A stretch of DNA of 64,000 nt from Nonomuraea typhae (lineage in GTDB: Bacteria; Actinomycetota; Actinomycetes; Streptosporangiales; Streptosporangiaceae): NCBI RefSeq assembly GCF_009760925.1, contig NZ_VRLV01000007.1, forward strand, positions 310,001 through 374,000, read 5' to 3'. The notes beneath the pieces are model-generated. The model did no database searches. It was not told the origin of the DNA and saw only the letters and a program-made list of their open reading frames with translations. Position 1 is the stretch's first letter. The number at the start of each line of letters is the position of its first letter. Both the position numbers and the translations under genes were made by a program. Below are positions 9,504-17,189 of the stretch, piece after piece.

Positions 9504-10620
9504 CGTCCAGCCGGTCGTCGCGGCAGTTCCGGGGCGCGAGGACCGGGTTGCAGCGGGCGACGGCGCCGCCCGGCAGTTCGCCCACGTACTCCGAGCCGTT
9601 GCGCGCCGACAGGCCGATGACCGGGAAGTCGGTGCTGATCATCTGGGCGCCGCTGGCCAGGGCGGCGTTCAGCCGGGTGGTGTCGCCCGAGCGGGCCTCG
9701 GTGAAGGGCACGTCGGAGCGGGTGCGCACGTAGTAGCCCTTGCGGACGAACTCCTGGATCTGGGCGGTGTTGGCGCCCAGCGGGTCGTTCCAGCCGATGA
9801 AGGCGGCGTCGGGGCGGCCCGGGCGGGAGTTGGTGAACAGCACCCGGCCCTCCAGGTTCGGCCGGTCCTTCAGGTAGTGGGCCTGGAGGGCGGGGTCCTG
9901 GTTGTCCATGAAGAACATGACCTTGCCACGGGAGCGGTTGAGGTGCGGCCAGCCGTACCTGAGGACCGACTCCTCGAGCGTGCTGCCGCGCCTGCGGACG
10001 GTGTCGGGCGTGATGAGCCGCTCGCCGGGGAAGACCGAGCGGATCTCCGCGTCCAGGGCGTCCAGCAGCGCCGTGTCCCACGGCGGGCTCTTGGCGCCGC
10101 CCATGGCCTCCTTGGCAGGGTCGGTGCGCTTGAGCTCGGTGAGGATCGTGATCGGCACGTGGCCGGGGTTGGCGTCGGACCACTGCTTGACCTGGCGCAG
10201 GCACTTGACCAGGGTCGAGCAGTTGCTGGCGTAGTCGTGGTCGCCCCAGTGGAGCACCTTGAAGCCGGGTTTGGCCAGGTCGGGGTCGGTCAGCGGGGGC
10301 AGGCCCGCGTCGCGGCGGACCAGCGGGCTGGTGTAGAGGCCGCCCTGCGGGTCGGGGAAGACGTCGAGTTCGATGCCGCGCACGTTCTGGCGGGCGAACT
10401 GGTTGGGGATGGCGGTGTGGGAGTACTGCAGGTTCCACCAGTTGCGGTCGGTCCTGCGCTGGACGTCCTTCTCCTCGTCGGTCAGCTCCAGGTGGTAGCT
10501 GTTGTGCGTCGCCATCGTCTGGACGTGGTTGATGCGGAGGGTGTTGCCGTCGGCGCCGGCGGGGGCCGCTGGGGTCAGCAGCGCCAGCGTGGTGGCGGCG
10601 AGAAGGGCGGGGGTGCGCAA
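9478..10620 (-). CDS. Secreted PI-PLC-like phosphodiesterase (Ca-dependent PLC-like)
   Basis: Exported enzyme of the PLC-like phosphodiesterase TIM-barrel superfamily (380 aa). A TTG at 10620, 6 bp after GAGGAG, gives a classical signal peptide (LRTPALLAATTLALLTPAAPAGA). Upstream in-frame ATGs have no leader sense and were rejected. Active-site-like elements are MATHNSYH (first catalytic His), RGIELDVFPD (Glu/Asp pair) and KVLHWGDHDY, with ITILTELKR and ISTDFPVI near the end. The substrate could be phosphatidylinositol or a glycerophosphodiester. The C-terminal 26 bp overlap the cytidylate-kinase-like gene on the other strand. Confidence 0.87.
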   Translation of the reverse strand: MRTPALLAATTLALLTPAAPAGADGNTLRINHVQTMATHNSYHLELTDEEKDVQRRTDRNWWNLQYSHTAIPNQFARQNVRGIELDVFPDPQGGLYTSPLVRRDAGLPPLTDPDLAKPGFKVLHWGDHDYASNCSTLVKCLRQVKQWSDANPGHVPITILTELKRTDPAKEAMGGAKSPPWDTALLDALDAEIRSVFPGERLITPDTVRRRGSTLEESVLRYGWPHLNRSRGKVMFFMDNQDPALQAHYLKDRPNLEGRVLFTNSRPGRPDAAFIGWNDPLGANTAQIQEFVRKGYYVRTRSDVPFTEARSGDTTRLNAALASGAQMISTDFPVIGLSARNGSEYVGELPGGAVARCNPVLAPRNCRDDRLDVSSGHRPR

Positions 10621-10797
10621 GTGGTGCTCCTCGTGCTGGGGATACGGGACGACCCTTAAGTGACTAGATGAACGTTCCGTAGCAACATTTCCTGATCTAC
10701 GGCGAAATATCCGAAAACTCCGGTGGTGGGATCGTCCACTCGCAAGAAGTGGCACCATTGAAGGCACTCTTGGTCAGGCCCTGAAGGAGCGGATGAC

Positions 10798-12207
10798 GTG
10801 GCGACCGTCCCGAGTGTGTCGTACTCCATCACTGTGCGGCTGGAGGTGCCCGCAGGCGGCAAGGCCGTCAGCCTGCTCACCCACGCCGTAGAGTCCGCCG
10901 GCGGTGTGGTCACCGCCCTCGACGTCAACACCGCGGGCCACGACAAGCTCCGCATCGACGTCACCTGCGCCGCCCGTGACACCGACCACGCCCAGGCCAT
11001 CGTCGACCAGCTCGAGGCCGTCGAAGGCGTCGTCATCCACAAGGTCTCCGACCGCACCTTCCTCATGCACCTCGGCGGCAAGATCGAGATGAAGTCGAAG
11101 GTGCCGCTGCGCAACCGCGACGAGCTCTCCATGGCCTACACGCCCGGCGTCGCCCGCGTCTCGATGGCCATCGCGCGCAACAAGGAAGACGCCCGCCGCC
11201 TGACCATCAAGCGCAACACCGTCGCCGTGGTCACCGACGGCTCGGCCGTGCTCGGCCTCGGCAACATCGGCCCCGAGGCCGCGCTGCCGGTCATGGAGGG
11301 CAAGGCCGCGCTGTTCAAACGCTTCGCCGGCATCGACGCCTGGCCCATCTGCCTCGACACCCAGGACGTCGACGAGATCGTCAGGACCGTCCAGGTGATC
11401 GCCCCCGGGTTCGGCGGCATCAACCTGGAGGACATCTCCGCGCCGCGCTGCTTCGAGGTCGAGCGCCGCCTGCGCGAGCTGCTCGACATCCCCGTCTTCC
11501 ACGACGACCAGCACGGCACCGCCATCTGCGTGCTCGCCGCGCTGACCAACGCCCTGCGGGTGGTCGGCAAGGACATCGCCGACGTCAGGATCACCATGGC
11601 CGGGGCCGGCGCCGCGGGCAACGCCGTCCTGCGCCTGCTGCTGGCCGCCGGGGCGCGCAGCGTCATCGTGTGCGACTACCTCGGCGCCGTGCACCGTGGC
11701 CGCGACGACCTCGACGAGTCGCTGCGCTGGATCGCCGAGCACACCAACACCGAGGGCTACTCCGGCGACCTGCGCGGCGCGGTCAAGGGCGCCGACGTCT
11801 TCGTGGGCGTCTCCGCCCCGGGCATCCTGACCGGCGACGACATCGCCACCATGGCCGACGACGCGGTCGTCTTCGCCCTGGCCAACCCGGAGCCCGAGGT
11901 CCAGCCTGACGACGCCCGCGAGCACGCCGCCGTCGTGGCCACCGGCCGCTCCGACTACCCCAACCAGATCAACAACGTCCTGGCCTTCCCCGGCGTCTTC
12001 CGCGGCCTGCTCGACGCGCAGGCCGGCGGGGTCACCCAGGAGATGCTGCTGGCCGCCGCCGGGGCCCTGGCCGCCGTGGTGACGCCGGAGGAGCTCGGCC
12101 CGAACTACATCGTCCCGAGCGTGTTCCACCCCGACGTGGCCACCGCCGTCGCCGCCGCCGTGCGCGAGTCGGCCGGGGGCCGGGCCAGAGGCTTCACGGA
12201 GGCGTAA
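10798..12207 (+). CDS. NAD-dependent malic enzyme with N-terminal ACT domain
   Basis: Oxidative decarboxylation of malate to pyruvate, connecting the TCA cycle with gluconeogenic or lipid precursors. At 469 aa, the first ~85 residues form an ACT-like regulatory domain (SITVRLEVPAGGKAVSLLTHAVESAG). The catalytic part begins at LSMAYTPGVARVSM and contains VVTDGSAVLGLGNIGPEAALPVMEGKAALFKRF, the metal-binding FHDDQHGT, and the nucleotide-binding GAGAAGNAVLRLLL. The GTG at 10798 lies 8-9 bp after AAGGAG. A strong hairpin 15 bp downstream ends the transcript. The ACT domain suggests allosteric control by an amino acid. Confidence 0.93.
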   Translation: MATVPSVSYSITVRLEVPAGGKAVSLLTHAVESAGGVVTALDVNTAGHDKLRIDVTCAARDTDHAQAIVDQLEAVEGVVIHKVSDRTFLMHLGGKIEMKSKVPLRNRDELSMAYTPGVARVSMAIARNKEDARRLTIKRNTVAVVTDGSAVLGLGNIGPEAALPVMEGKAALFKRFAGIDAWPICLDTQDVDEIVRTVQVIAPGFGGINLEDISAPRCFEVERRLRELLDIPVFHDDQHGTAICVLAALTNALRVVGKDIADVRITMAGAGAAGNAVLRLLLAAGARSVIVCDYLGAVHRGRDDLDESLRWIAEHTNTEGYSGDLRGAVKGADVFVGVSAPGILTGDDIATMADDAVVFALANPEPEVQPDDAREHAAVVATGRSDYPNQINNVLAFPGVFRGLLDAQAGGVTQEMLLAAAGALAAVVTPEELGPNYIVPSVFHPDVATAVAAAVRESAGGRARGFTEA

Positions 12208-12222
12208 AGCCAGAGGTGAAAG

Positions 12223-12260
12223 GGGCCCGCACGCATGTTCCCGGTCATGCGTGCGGGCCC
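12223..12260. terminator. 15-bp-stem terminator between malic enzyme and secreted protein genes
   Basis: GGGCCCGCACGCATG and its perfect complement CATGCGTGCGGGCCC flank an 8-nt loop. It lies between convergent genes and can serve both. There is no long T-run, which is usual for actinobacterial terminators. Confidence 0.85.
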
Positions 12261-12296
12261 TACGTCGCGCGGGTCCGGCCTCGCGCGGGGAGATGG

Positions 12297-12704
12297 TCAG
12301 AAGTCGACGGTGACCGTATTTGAGATGATCTTGAACGGCCGGCCGGTCGACGGGTCGAAGACCGTGACGATCGCGTGGATGTCGTCCGGGCCGTCCTGGG
12401 GGTTCAGCCTGGCGCAGGCGGGCCTGAAGAGCGTGGTGTAGTCCCCGGTCGCCACCGTCGAGAAGGGTCCTTCGCGGAGCAGTTCCTTGACGTCGGAGCT
12501 GAACAGGCGCACGTCCGTGATGTTCTTCGGCTCCGTCGCGCCCACGTGGGCGTGGCCCTTGACGCGGACGAAGCACGTGACGTCGGTGACATTGCCGATC
12601 ACGAGGAAGGCGAGGTTCGGATCGGCGCTCGCCGGGGCGGTGAAGGCGGTGGAGGCCAGGGTGGCGCCTGCCACGAGGGCGGCCAGCGAGGTACTCGGGC
12701 GCAT
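12297..12704 (-). CDS. Small secreted protein of unknown function
   Basis: A 135-aa protein with a clear Sec signal peptide (MRPSTSLAALVAGATLASTA, probable cleavage after APASA) and a ~107-aa beta-rich mature part with two cysteines (TCFVRVKG and FRPACARL). These could form a single disulfide. No enzyme motif is visible. The ATG at 12704 is preceded by AGGAGAG. I do not recognise a family. It is expressed alone between a terminator and the repeat array behind the MFS gene. Confidence 0.75.
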   Translation of the reverse strand: MRPSTSLAALVAGATLASTAFTAPASADPNLAFLVIGNVTDVTCFVRVKGHAHVGATEPKNITDVRLFSSDVKELLREGPFSTVATGDYTTLFRPACARLNPQDGPDDIHAIVTVFDPSTGRPFKIISNTVTVDF

Positions 12705-12775
12705 GATCTCTCCTCTTTCGCGGTCCTGTTGCCCTTGAGGCGTTCCGCGCCGTTCCCACCCGTTCCACTCAGGCG

Positions 12776-12857
12776 TGGGACCTCAGCGGGTGGGACGTCA
12801 GCGGGTGGGACGTCAGCGGGTGGGACGTCAGCGGGTGGGACGTCAGCGGGTGGGACG
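12776..12857. repeat. 15-bp tandem repeat carrying repeated stop codons at the 3' end of an MFS gene
   Basis: Five full copies of TGGGACGTCAGCGGG (the first has one change) plus a 7-bp partial copy overlap the end of the minus-strand MFS gene. Read on that strand, the unit is CGT CCC ACC CGC TGA, that is, the last four codons of the protein (RPTR) plus its stop. The stop codon is thus repeated in frame after every unit. Confidence 0.9.
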
Positions 12858-14225
12858 GATGAACGCGGCGGCCAGCGCGAGGGCGGCGTTGACGAGGACG
12901 GCGACGATCACGCCCTGCAGGACCGTGCCCATGGCGGCGGTGGCGATGGCGCTCATGACCGGGATGCCCATCGTGATGCCGACCTGCTGGGTCATCGTCG
13001 CCAGGCCGGTGGCCAGGCCCTGCTCGGAGTCGGGCAGGCCGGAGGTGGCCGTCACCATGAAGCCGACGATCGCCACCATGTTGCCGACGCCGCCGATGAA
13101 CGTGGCGGCCAGCAGCAACCAGATCCAGCCCTGGGAGGCGCCCAGCAGCCCGAGAGACGCGGTCGCCCCAGCCTGTACGGCGAAGCCCGCCAGCAGGGCG
13201 CCCCGGTTGCCGAGGCGGGACAGGACCTTGGGCGCGATCACGCCGCCGAGCACGGTGCCGATGCCGAGCACGCCGAAGGCCAGGCCGGTGGCGAGCGCCG
13301 AGTAGCCGAGCACCTTCTGCAGGTAGAGGGTGAGCAGGAAGACCAGCGAGGTCTCGGTGGCGAAGGCGAGCAGGCCGGCGAGGTTGCCCCACTTGACGCT
13401 GGGCCGCGCCAGGACGCCGACCGGCACGAGCGGATGCGCCGCCCGGCGCTCGACGAACCAGAACGCCACCAGCAGCGCCAGGCCGGCCGCCAGAGCGCCG
13501 AGCCCGAGCAGGTCGGCGAAGCCGTGCTCACCCGCCCTGGTCAGGCCGAACACCAGCGCCAGCAGCCCGAGGGTGACGGTGATCGCGCCGGGGACGTCCA
13601 TCTTGGGGCGCGCGTCGTTGCGGCTCTCGGCCAGGACGGCGGGCGCGGCCACGAGTACGGCGAGCGCGACGGGCACGTTGATGAAGAAGGCCCAGCGCCA
13701 GCTCAGCAACTCGGTCAGCAGCCCGCCCAGGATCGCGCCGGAGGTGAACCCGGCCGACATCAGCGCCCCGTTGAGCCCGAGCGCCCGCTCGCGCAGCGGT
13801 CCTTCGCGGAAGGAGGTGGTCAACAGGGACAGCCCGGCCGGGGTGACGATGGCCGTGGCCAGGCCCTGGGCGACGCGGGCGATCAGCAGCATGCCGGGGG
13901 AGGTGGCCAGGCCGCCGGCCAGCGAGGAGACCCCGAGCAGCGCCATCCCGGCCAGGAAGAGCCGGCGCCGGCCGAACAGGTCGGCGATGCGGCCGGCCAG
14001 CAGCGTGAACCCGGCCGCCGCCAGGGCGAACGTGGTGGCCACCCACTGCAGGTCGGCCAGGGCGAAGCCGAGTCCGGAGCCGATGACGGGCAGGGCCACG
14101 TTCAGGATGGAGAAGTCGACGGCCAGCATGAACTGGGAGCCGAGCAGCAGCACGAGGATCAGCTTCTGCCGGGCGGTCATCCGGGCGGGCGCGTGGGCGG
14201 CCCGTTCCGCGAGTACAGTCATCAC
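12843..14225 (-). CDS. MFS drug-efflux transporter (DHA family)
   Basis: A 460-aa major facilitator with about 12-14 hydrophobic segments. Motif-like stretches are FMLAVDFSILNVALPVIG at the first helix, LAGRIADLFGRRRLFLAG (motif A between helices 2 and 3) and LLTELLSWRWAFFINVPVALAVL (QacA/EmrB type). It is expected to export hydrophobic drugs by proton antiport. It is divergent from a TetR gene across 64 bp with an imperfect palindrome, the standard layout of repressor-controlled efflux. The ATG at 14225 follows AAGGGG; a second ATG is the next codon. The 3' end merges into a 15-bp repeat array. Confidence 0.9.
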   Translation of the reverse strand: MMTVLAERAAHAPARMTARQKLILVLLLGSQFMLAVDFSILNVALPVIGSGLGFALADLQWVATTFALAAAGFTLLAGRIADLFGRRRLFLAGMALLGVSSLAGGLATSPGMLLIARVAQGLATAIVTPAGLSLLTTSFREGPLRERALGLNGALMSAGFTSGAILGGLLTELLSWRWAFFINVPVALAVLVAAPAVLAESRNDARPKMDVPGAITVTLGLLALVFGLTRAGEHGFADLLGLGALAAGLALLVAFWFVERRAAHPLVPVGVLARPSVKWGNLAGLLAFATETSLVFLLTLYLQKVLGYSALATGLAFGVLGIGTVLGGVIAPKVLSRLGNRGALLAGFAVQAGATASLGLLGASQGWIWLLLAATFIGGVGNMVAIVGFMVTATSGLPDSEQGLATGLATMTQQVGITMGIPVMSAIATAAMGTVLQGVIVAVLVNAALALAAAFIRPTR

Positions 14226-14231
14226 AACCCC

Positions 14232-14255
14232 TTAATGGGTATTCCGTTCCGTTAA
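14232..14255. promoter_or_regulatory. Candidate TetR operator between the divergent MFS and tetR genes
   Basis: TTAATGGG and CCGTTAA-type half sites form an imperfect 24-bp palindrome (TTAA ends and GG/CC inner pairs conserved) in the 64-bp divergent gap. The position fits a site that controls both genes. Confidence 0.5.
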
Positions 14256-14289
14256 GATAGTGATGACGGTAACACACTGAGGAGCACTA

Positions 14290-14901
14290 ATGGAACAGCA
14301 GTCCCGTTTGGCCGGAACGGTCCGCCCCGGCGGACGGACCGCAAAGGTCCGCGCAGCCGTCCTGGAGGCAACCCAGGACGAGCTGGTGGAGTGCGGTTTC
14401 CACGGCCTGAACATGGACCGCGTGGCCGCCAGGGCCGGGGTCGGCAAGACGACCCTCTACCGCCGCTGGACCAACCCGGCCGGCCTGGTCGCCGACCTCA
14501 TGAACGAACTGGCCGACGTCTCGGCCCCGCACGCCGACACCGGCAGCATCGAAGGCGACCTGCTCGCCAACGCGCACAACGTCCTGGGCGCCGTCACCGA
14601 CCCGCGCCTGGGCGCCACCTTCCAGGCCGTCATCGCCGCCGCCACCGGCGACGAGGAGGCCGCCGCGGCCCTGAACGCCTTCTACGGGCGCAGGCTCCGG
14701 GACTGGGCCCCGGTCGTGGAGGCGGCGGTGGGCAGAGGGGAGCTGCCCGAGGGCACCGACGCCCTGGAGGTGATCCGAGCGGTGTCGGCACCGCTGTACT
14801 ACCGGCTGCTGGTCACCAAGGAGCCACTGGACGAGCAGACCGCGGACCGGGCCGCCATCGCAGCCCTGAAGGCCGCCCAGGCAGGCGCGTTCATCCCTTA
14901 G
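14290..14901 (+). CDS. TetR/AcrR family regulator of the adjacent efflux gene
   Basis: A 203-aa regulator. The N-terminal HTH is VRAAVLEATQDELVECGFHGLNMDRVAARAGVGKTTLYRRWTN, with the typical GVGKTTLYRRW recognition helix. The C-terminal ligand domain resembles the TetR_C_16-like group that ends YYRLLVTKEPLDEQTADR. The ATG at 14290 is preceded by GAGGAG. Divergence from the MFS exporter points to local repression relieved by the pump's substrate. It is followed 5 bp after the stop by an eight-unit 16-bp repeat array and then a terminator. Confidence 0.9.
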   Translation: MEQQSRLAGTVRPGGRTAKVRAAVLEATQDELVECGFHGLNMDRVAARAGVGKTTLYRRWTNPAGLVADLMNELADVSAPHADTGSIEGDLLANAHNVLGAVTDPRLGATFQAVIAAATGDEEAAAALNAFYGRRLRDWAPVVEAAVGRGELPEGTDALEVIRAVSAPLYYRLLVTKEPLDEQTADRAAIAALKAAQAGAFIP

Positions 14902-14906
14902 GCAAG

Positions 14907-15034
14907 GCCCTTCGGGCAACACGCCCTTCGGGCAACACGCCCTTCGGGCAACACGCCCTTCGGGCAACACGCCCTTCGGGCAACACGCCCTTCGGGCAAC
15001 ACGCCCTTCGGGCAACACGCCCTTCGGGCAACAC
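14907..15034. repeat. Eight perfect tandem copies of a 16-bp hairpin-forming unit
   Basis: GCCCTTCGGGCAACAC is repeated eight times without a mismatch. Each unit holds GCCC-TTC-GGGC, a mini-hairpin, so the RNA would carry eight stem-loops in a row between the tetR stop and its terminator. Confidence 0.95.
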
Positions 15035-15059
15035 GCCCTCCGGGTGGACTCCGGAGGGC
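15035..15059. terminator. Terminator hairpin after tetR repeat array
   Basis: GCCCTCCGG and CCGGAGGGC pair over a 7-nt loop. The left arm looks like a mutated ninth copy of the upstream 16-bp repeat. Confidence 0.7.
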
Positions 15060-15087
15060 CGTTGGGATGGCTGGGCCGTACCTCAGG

Positions 15088-15738
15088 TCACTCGCCGGGG
15101 CGGCGGTAGGTCTGGCGGGGCCAGATGGAGCCGTACCACCAGACGATGCCGCCGGTCAGGACCAGGCCGCCGGCCGTGGCGAGTTTGCCCATGAAGTCGG
15201 CGGGCGGGCCGGTGAAGGGGAGGTCGTCGTCGCAGTCGTCGTCCCAGGGGCGGTCGTCGCAGTCCTCGTCGTCATCGTCCCACCGGTCGCGGTCCCACGG
15301 GCGGTCGCGGTCCCATCGGTCGCGGTCCCAGGGGCGGTCGCGGTCCCAGCCGCCGCCGCCTCGGCAGTCGTTCTGCACCTCGTCGCGGGAGACGAGCTTG
15401 TCGCGCGAGTCCTGGGTCGTGTAGTAGGTCTCGATCTCGACGTTGCGATAGGGGCCGAGTTTGATGCGCTTGGTGTAGTTCCGGCGGGCTTCCAGGGTGC
15501 CGGTGTCCACGGTCTCGTCGTCGCGCTTGATGATGAAGTCCGTCTGGTAGTCGCTGACGCTGCGTAGCCGTACCTCCACCGAACGGCTGCCGCAGCTCGG
15601 CTTGTAGACGTGGACGGAGAACGGTGCGTCCGGCGATGGCCGCTCGTGCGTCTCGTTGGCGTGGGCGGCACTGGCGAGGAGCAATGCGCCCAATGGGGCC
15701 GCCAGTGCTGCCAGTGTGAGGCGGGTGCCAATGGTCAT
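15088..15738 (-). CDS. LPXTG-type sortase-anchored surface protein with WDRDR/Asp-rich repeat
   Basis: A 216-aa cell-wall protein. It has a signal peptide (residues 1-27, ending SAAHA), an N-terminal beta-like domain with two Cys (49 and 125), then a low-complexity stretch at 131-172 built from WDRDRPWDRDR units and Asp runs. The sorting signal follows: LPFTG at 173-177, a hydrophobic helix, and a basic tail (RQTYRRPGE). The ATG at 15738 has GGGGGA 5-6 bp upstream; the ATG five codons earlier has no better site. It should be linked to peptidoglycan by a class E/F-like sortase; no sortase gene is in the window. The Asp-rich repeat could bind divalent metal. Confidence 0.85.
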   Translation of the reverse strand: MTIGTRLTLAALAAPLGALLLASAAHANETHERPSPDAPFSVHVYKPSCGSRSVEVRLRSVSDYQTDFIIKRDDETVDTGTLEARRNYTKRIKLGPYRNVEIETYYTTQDSRDKLVSRDEVQNDCRGGGGWDRDRPWDRDRWDRDRPWDRDRWDDDDEDCDDRPWDDDCDDDLPFTGPPADFMGKLATAGGLVLTGGIVWWYGSIWPRQTYRRPGE

Positions 15739-15850
15739 AGCTTCCCCCAGCATGATGATCTTTGCTACCTACAGTGCCCATTTAGTAGCTCTGAGTAACA
15801 TCAGTAACCCGGGGCAGCGGGATGGGGTACTCCTCCCTCATGATGGAGGT

Positions 15851-16429
15851 ATGGCGGACGCGATCTACGTGGGCGGGTTGTTGGTGGCGACTCCGCGCCT
15901 TGACGACCCGAACTTCCGGCGTAGCGTCGTGCTGATCCTGGAACATGACCTCGACGGCGGCACGCTGGGTGTGGTGCTGAACCGGCCGAGCGACGTCTCG
16001 GTGACGCAGGTGCTACCCGTCTGGGACCCGCTCGTGACCGGTCCGTCGGTGTTGTTCGAGGGCGGTCCGGTGCAGACGGACAGCGCGCTGGCGCTGGCGG
16101 CGGTGCCGAGCGGGCAGGAGCCTCTGGGGTGGCGGCGGCTGCATGCGGGGACGCCGTCGGTCTCGCGGCTCGGGACGGTGGATCTGGACGCGCCGCCCGA
16201 GATCCTTCAGGGGGAGATCGCGCAGATGCGGATCTTCGCCGGCTATGCGGGGTGGAGTGTCGGGCAACTGGAGACGGAGATCTCCGAGGGGCATTGGTAC
16301 GTCGTGGACTCCGAGGTGGGCGACACCTTCCACGACGATCCCGGGTCGTTGTGGCGGCGGGTGCTCCGGCGGCAGCCGGGGGAGTTGGCGTTCGTGGCGA
16401 CCTGCCCGGACGACCCCACGATGAACTAG
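15851..16429 (+). CDS. YqgE/AlgH family protein
   Basis: A 192-aa member of the YqgE/AlgH (DUF179) family, widely conserved and of unclear biochemical role. Family features are VGGLLVATPRLDDPNFRRSVVLILEHD at the N-terminus, GTLGVVLNRPSDV, FEGGPVQTDSALAL and FAGYAGWSVGQLETEI. The ATG at 15851 lies 1 bp after TGGAGGT, and the family starts at this point. The last 4 bp overlap the end of the convergent TetR gene. Confidence 0.93.
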   Translation: MADAIYVGGLLVATPRLDDPNFRRSVVLILEHDLDGGTLGVVLNRPSDVSVTQVLPVWDPLVTGPSVLFEGGPVQTDSALALAAVPSGQEPLGWRRLHAGTPSVSRLGTVDLDAPPEILQGEIAQMRIFAGYAGWSVGQLETEISEGHWYVVDSEVGDTFHDDPGSLWRRVLRRQPGELAFVATCPDDPTMN

Positions 16430-17052
16430 GCGTCCCAGCCGGGGCGCAGTGAGCGTTCGGCCAGTTCCAGCACCTGTTCCATGCGGCTGACCATGCTGGG
16501 CAGGTCGACGGGCTCCACGGGGCACTCGAAGCCGACCCGCATGGTGGCCATGGCCCAGGCCACGATCAGTGCGGAGAGGGGGTCGGCCGGGTCGACGCCG
16601 CGGCGGCCGGCGATGACCTCGGTGAGGCGGCGCTCGGTCGCGGTGCCGCGGGCGACGGACTTGCCGACCAGGGCGGGGTTGGCGTCGAAAACCTTTCGCA
16701 GTTTCAGGAACCGTTCGGTATCTTCCGGCGTTGTTCCCTGCATGTCCTGAATGACCGCACGCAACGCGTGCACCATCGCGGTGAACGCCGGTTCGTCCGC
16801 CGGACGGCTGTCGAGCGCCTCCTGCATCGTCTCTTCGCCCTGCTCGTGGAACCACAGGGGGACGTGGTCCTTGGTGGGGAAGTAGCGGAAGAAGGTGCGG
16901 GGGGAGATGTCGACGGCCCCCGCTATCTGCTCGACCGTCGTGGCGTCGTACCCTTGTTCGAGGAACAGGTCGAGCGCCGCGTCGAGAAGCGCGAGGCGCG
17001 TCTTCTCCTTCTTGCGTTCGCGCAGTCCCACTGCCGTCCACTCCCTCGACAC
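16426..17052 (-). CDS. TetR/AcrR family regulator
   Basis: A 208-aa repressor. The HTH is RLALLDAALDLFLEQGYDATTVEQIAGAVDISPRTFFRYFPTKDHV, with the common SPRTFFRYFPTK recognition helix. The C-terminal domain is the MftR/TetR_C type found beside MFS exporters. It is divergent from a 14-TM MFS gene, with two inverted repeats in the 137-bp gap, so it most likely controls itself and the exporter. Its end overlaps yqgE by 4 bp on the opposite strand. Confidence 0.9.
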   Translation of the reverse strand: MSREWTAVGLRERKKEKTRLALLDAALDLFLEQGYDATTVEQIAGAVDISPRTFFRYFPTKDHVPLWFHEQGEETMQEALDSRPADEPAFTAMVHALRAVIQDMQGTTPEDTERFLKLRKVFDANPALVGKSVARGTATERRLTEVIAGRRGVDPADPLSALIVAWAMATMRVGFECPVEPVDLPSMVSRMEQVLELAERSLRPGWDA

Positions 17053-17060
17053 GTTGCTGT

Positions 17061-17124
17061 CACACTATGACACAAGTCATAGTGTGCCGATTAAAAGCGG
17101 TTTGTCATCTGTCATCGTATGACA
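17061..17124. promoter_or_regulatory. Paired TetR operators: 17061-17086 and 17110-17124
   Basis: Site 1 is CACACTATGAC-ACAA-GTCATAGTGTG, a perfect 11-bp inverted repeat 9 bp upstream of the tetR start. Site 2 is TGTCAT-CGT-ATGACA. Both share the ATGAC/GTCAT core, which argues that one dimeric regulator reads both. Confidence 0.8.
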
Positions 17125-17189
17125 TAAGTTACCTGAGTCTTAGGTTACTTATGCCCCGGTTAGGGGTGGCTAGCGCTAGGGGGACTCGT

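Noticed and set aside
14907..15034. Possible CRISPR array
   Set aside because: The units are contiguous 16-bp repeats with no spacers, and there are no cas genes in the window.
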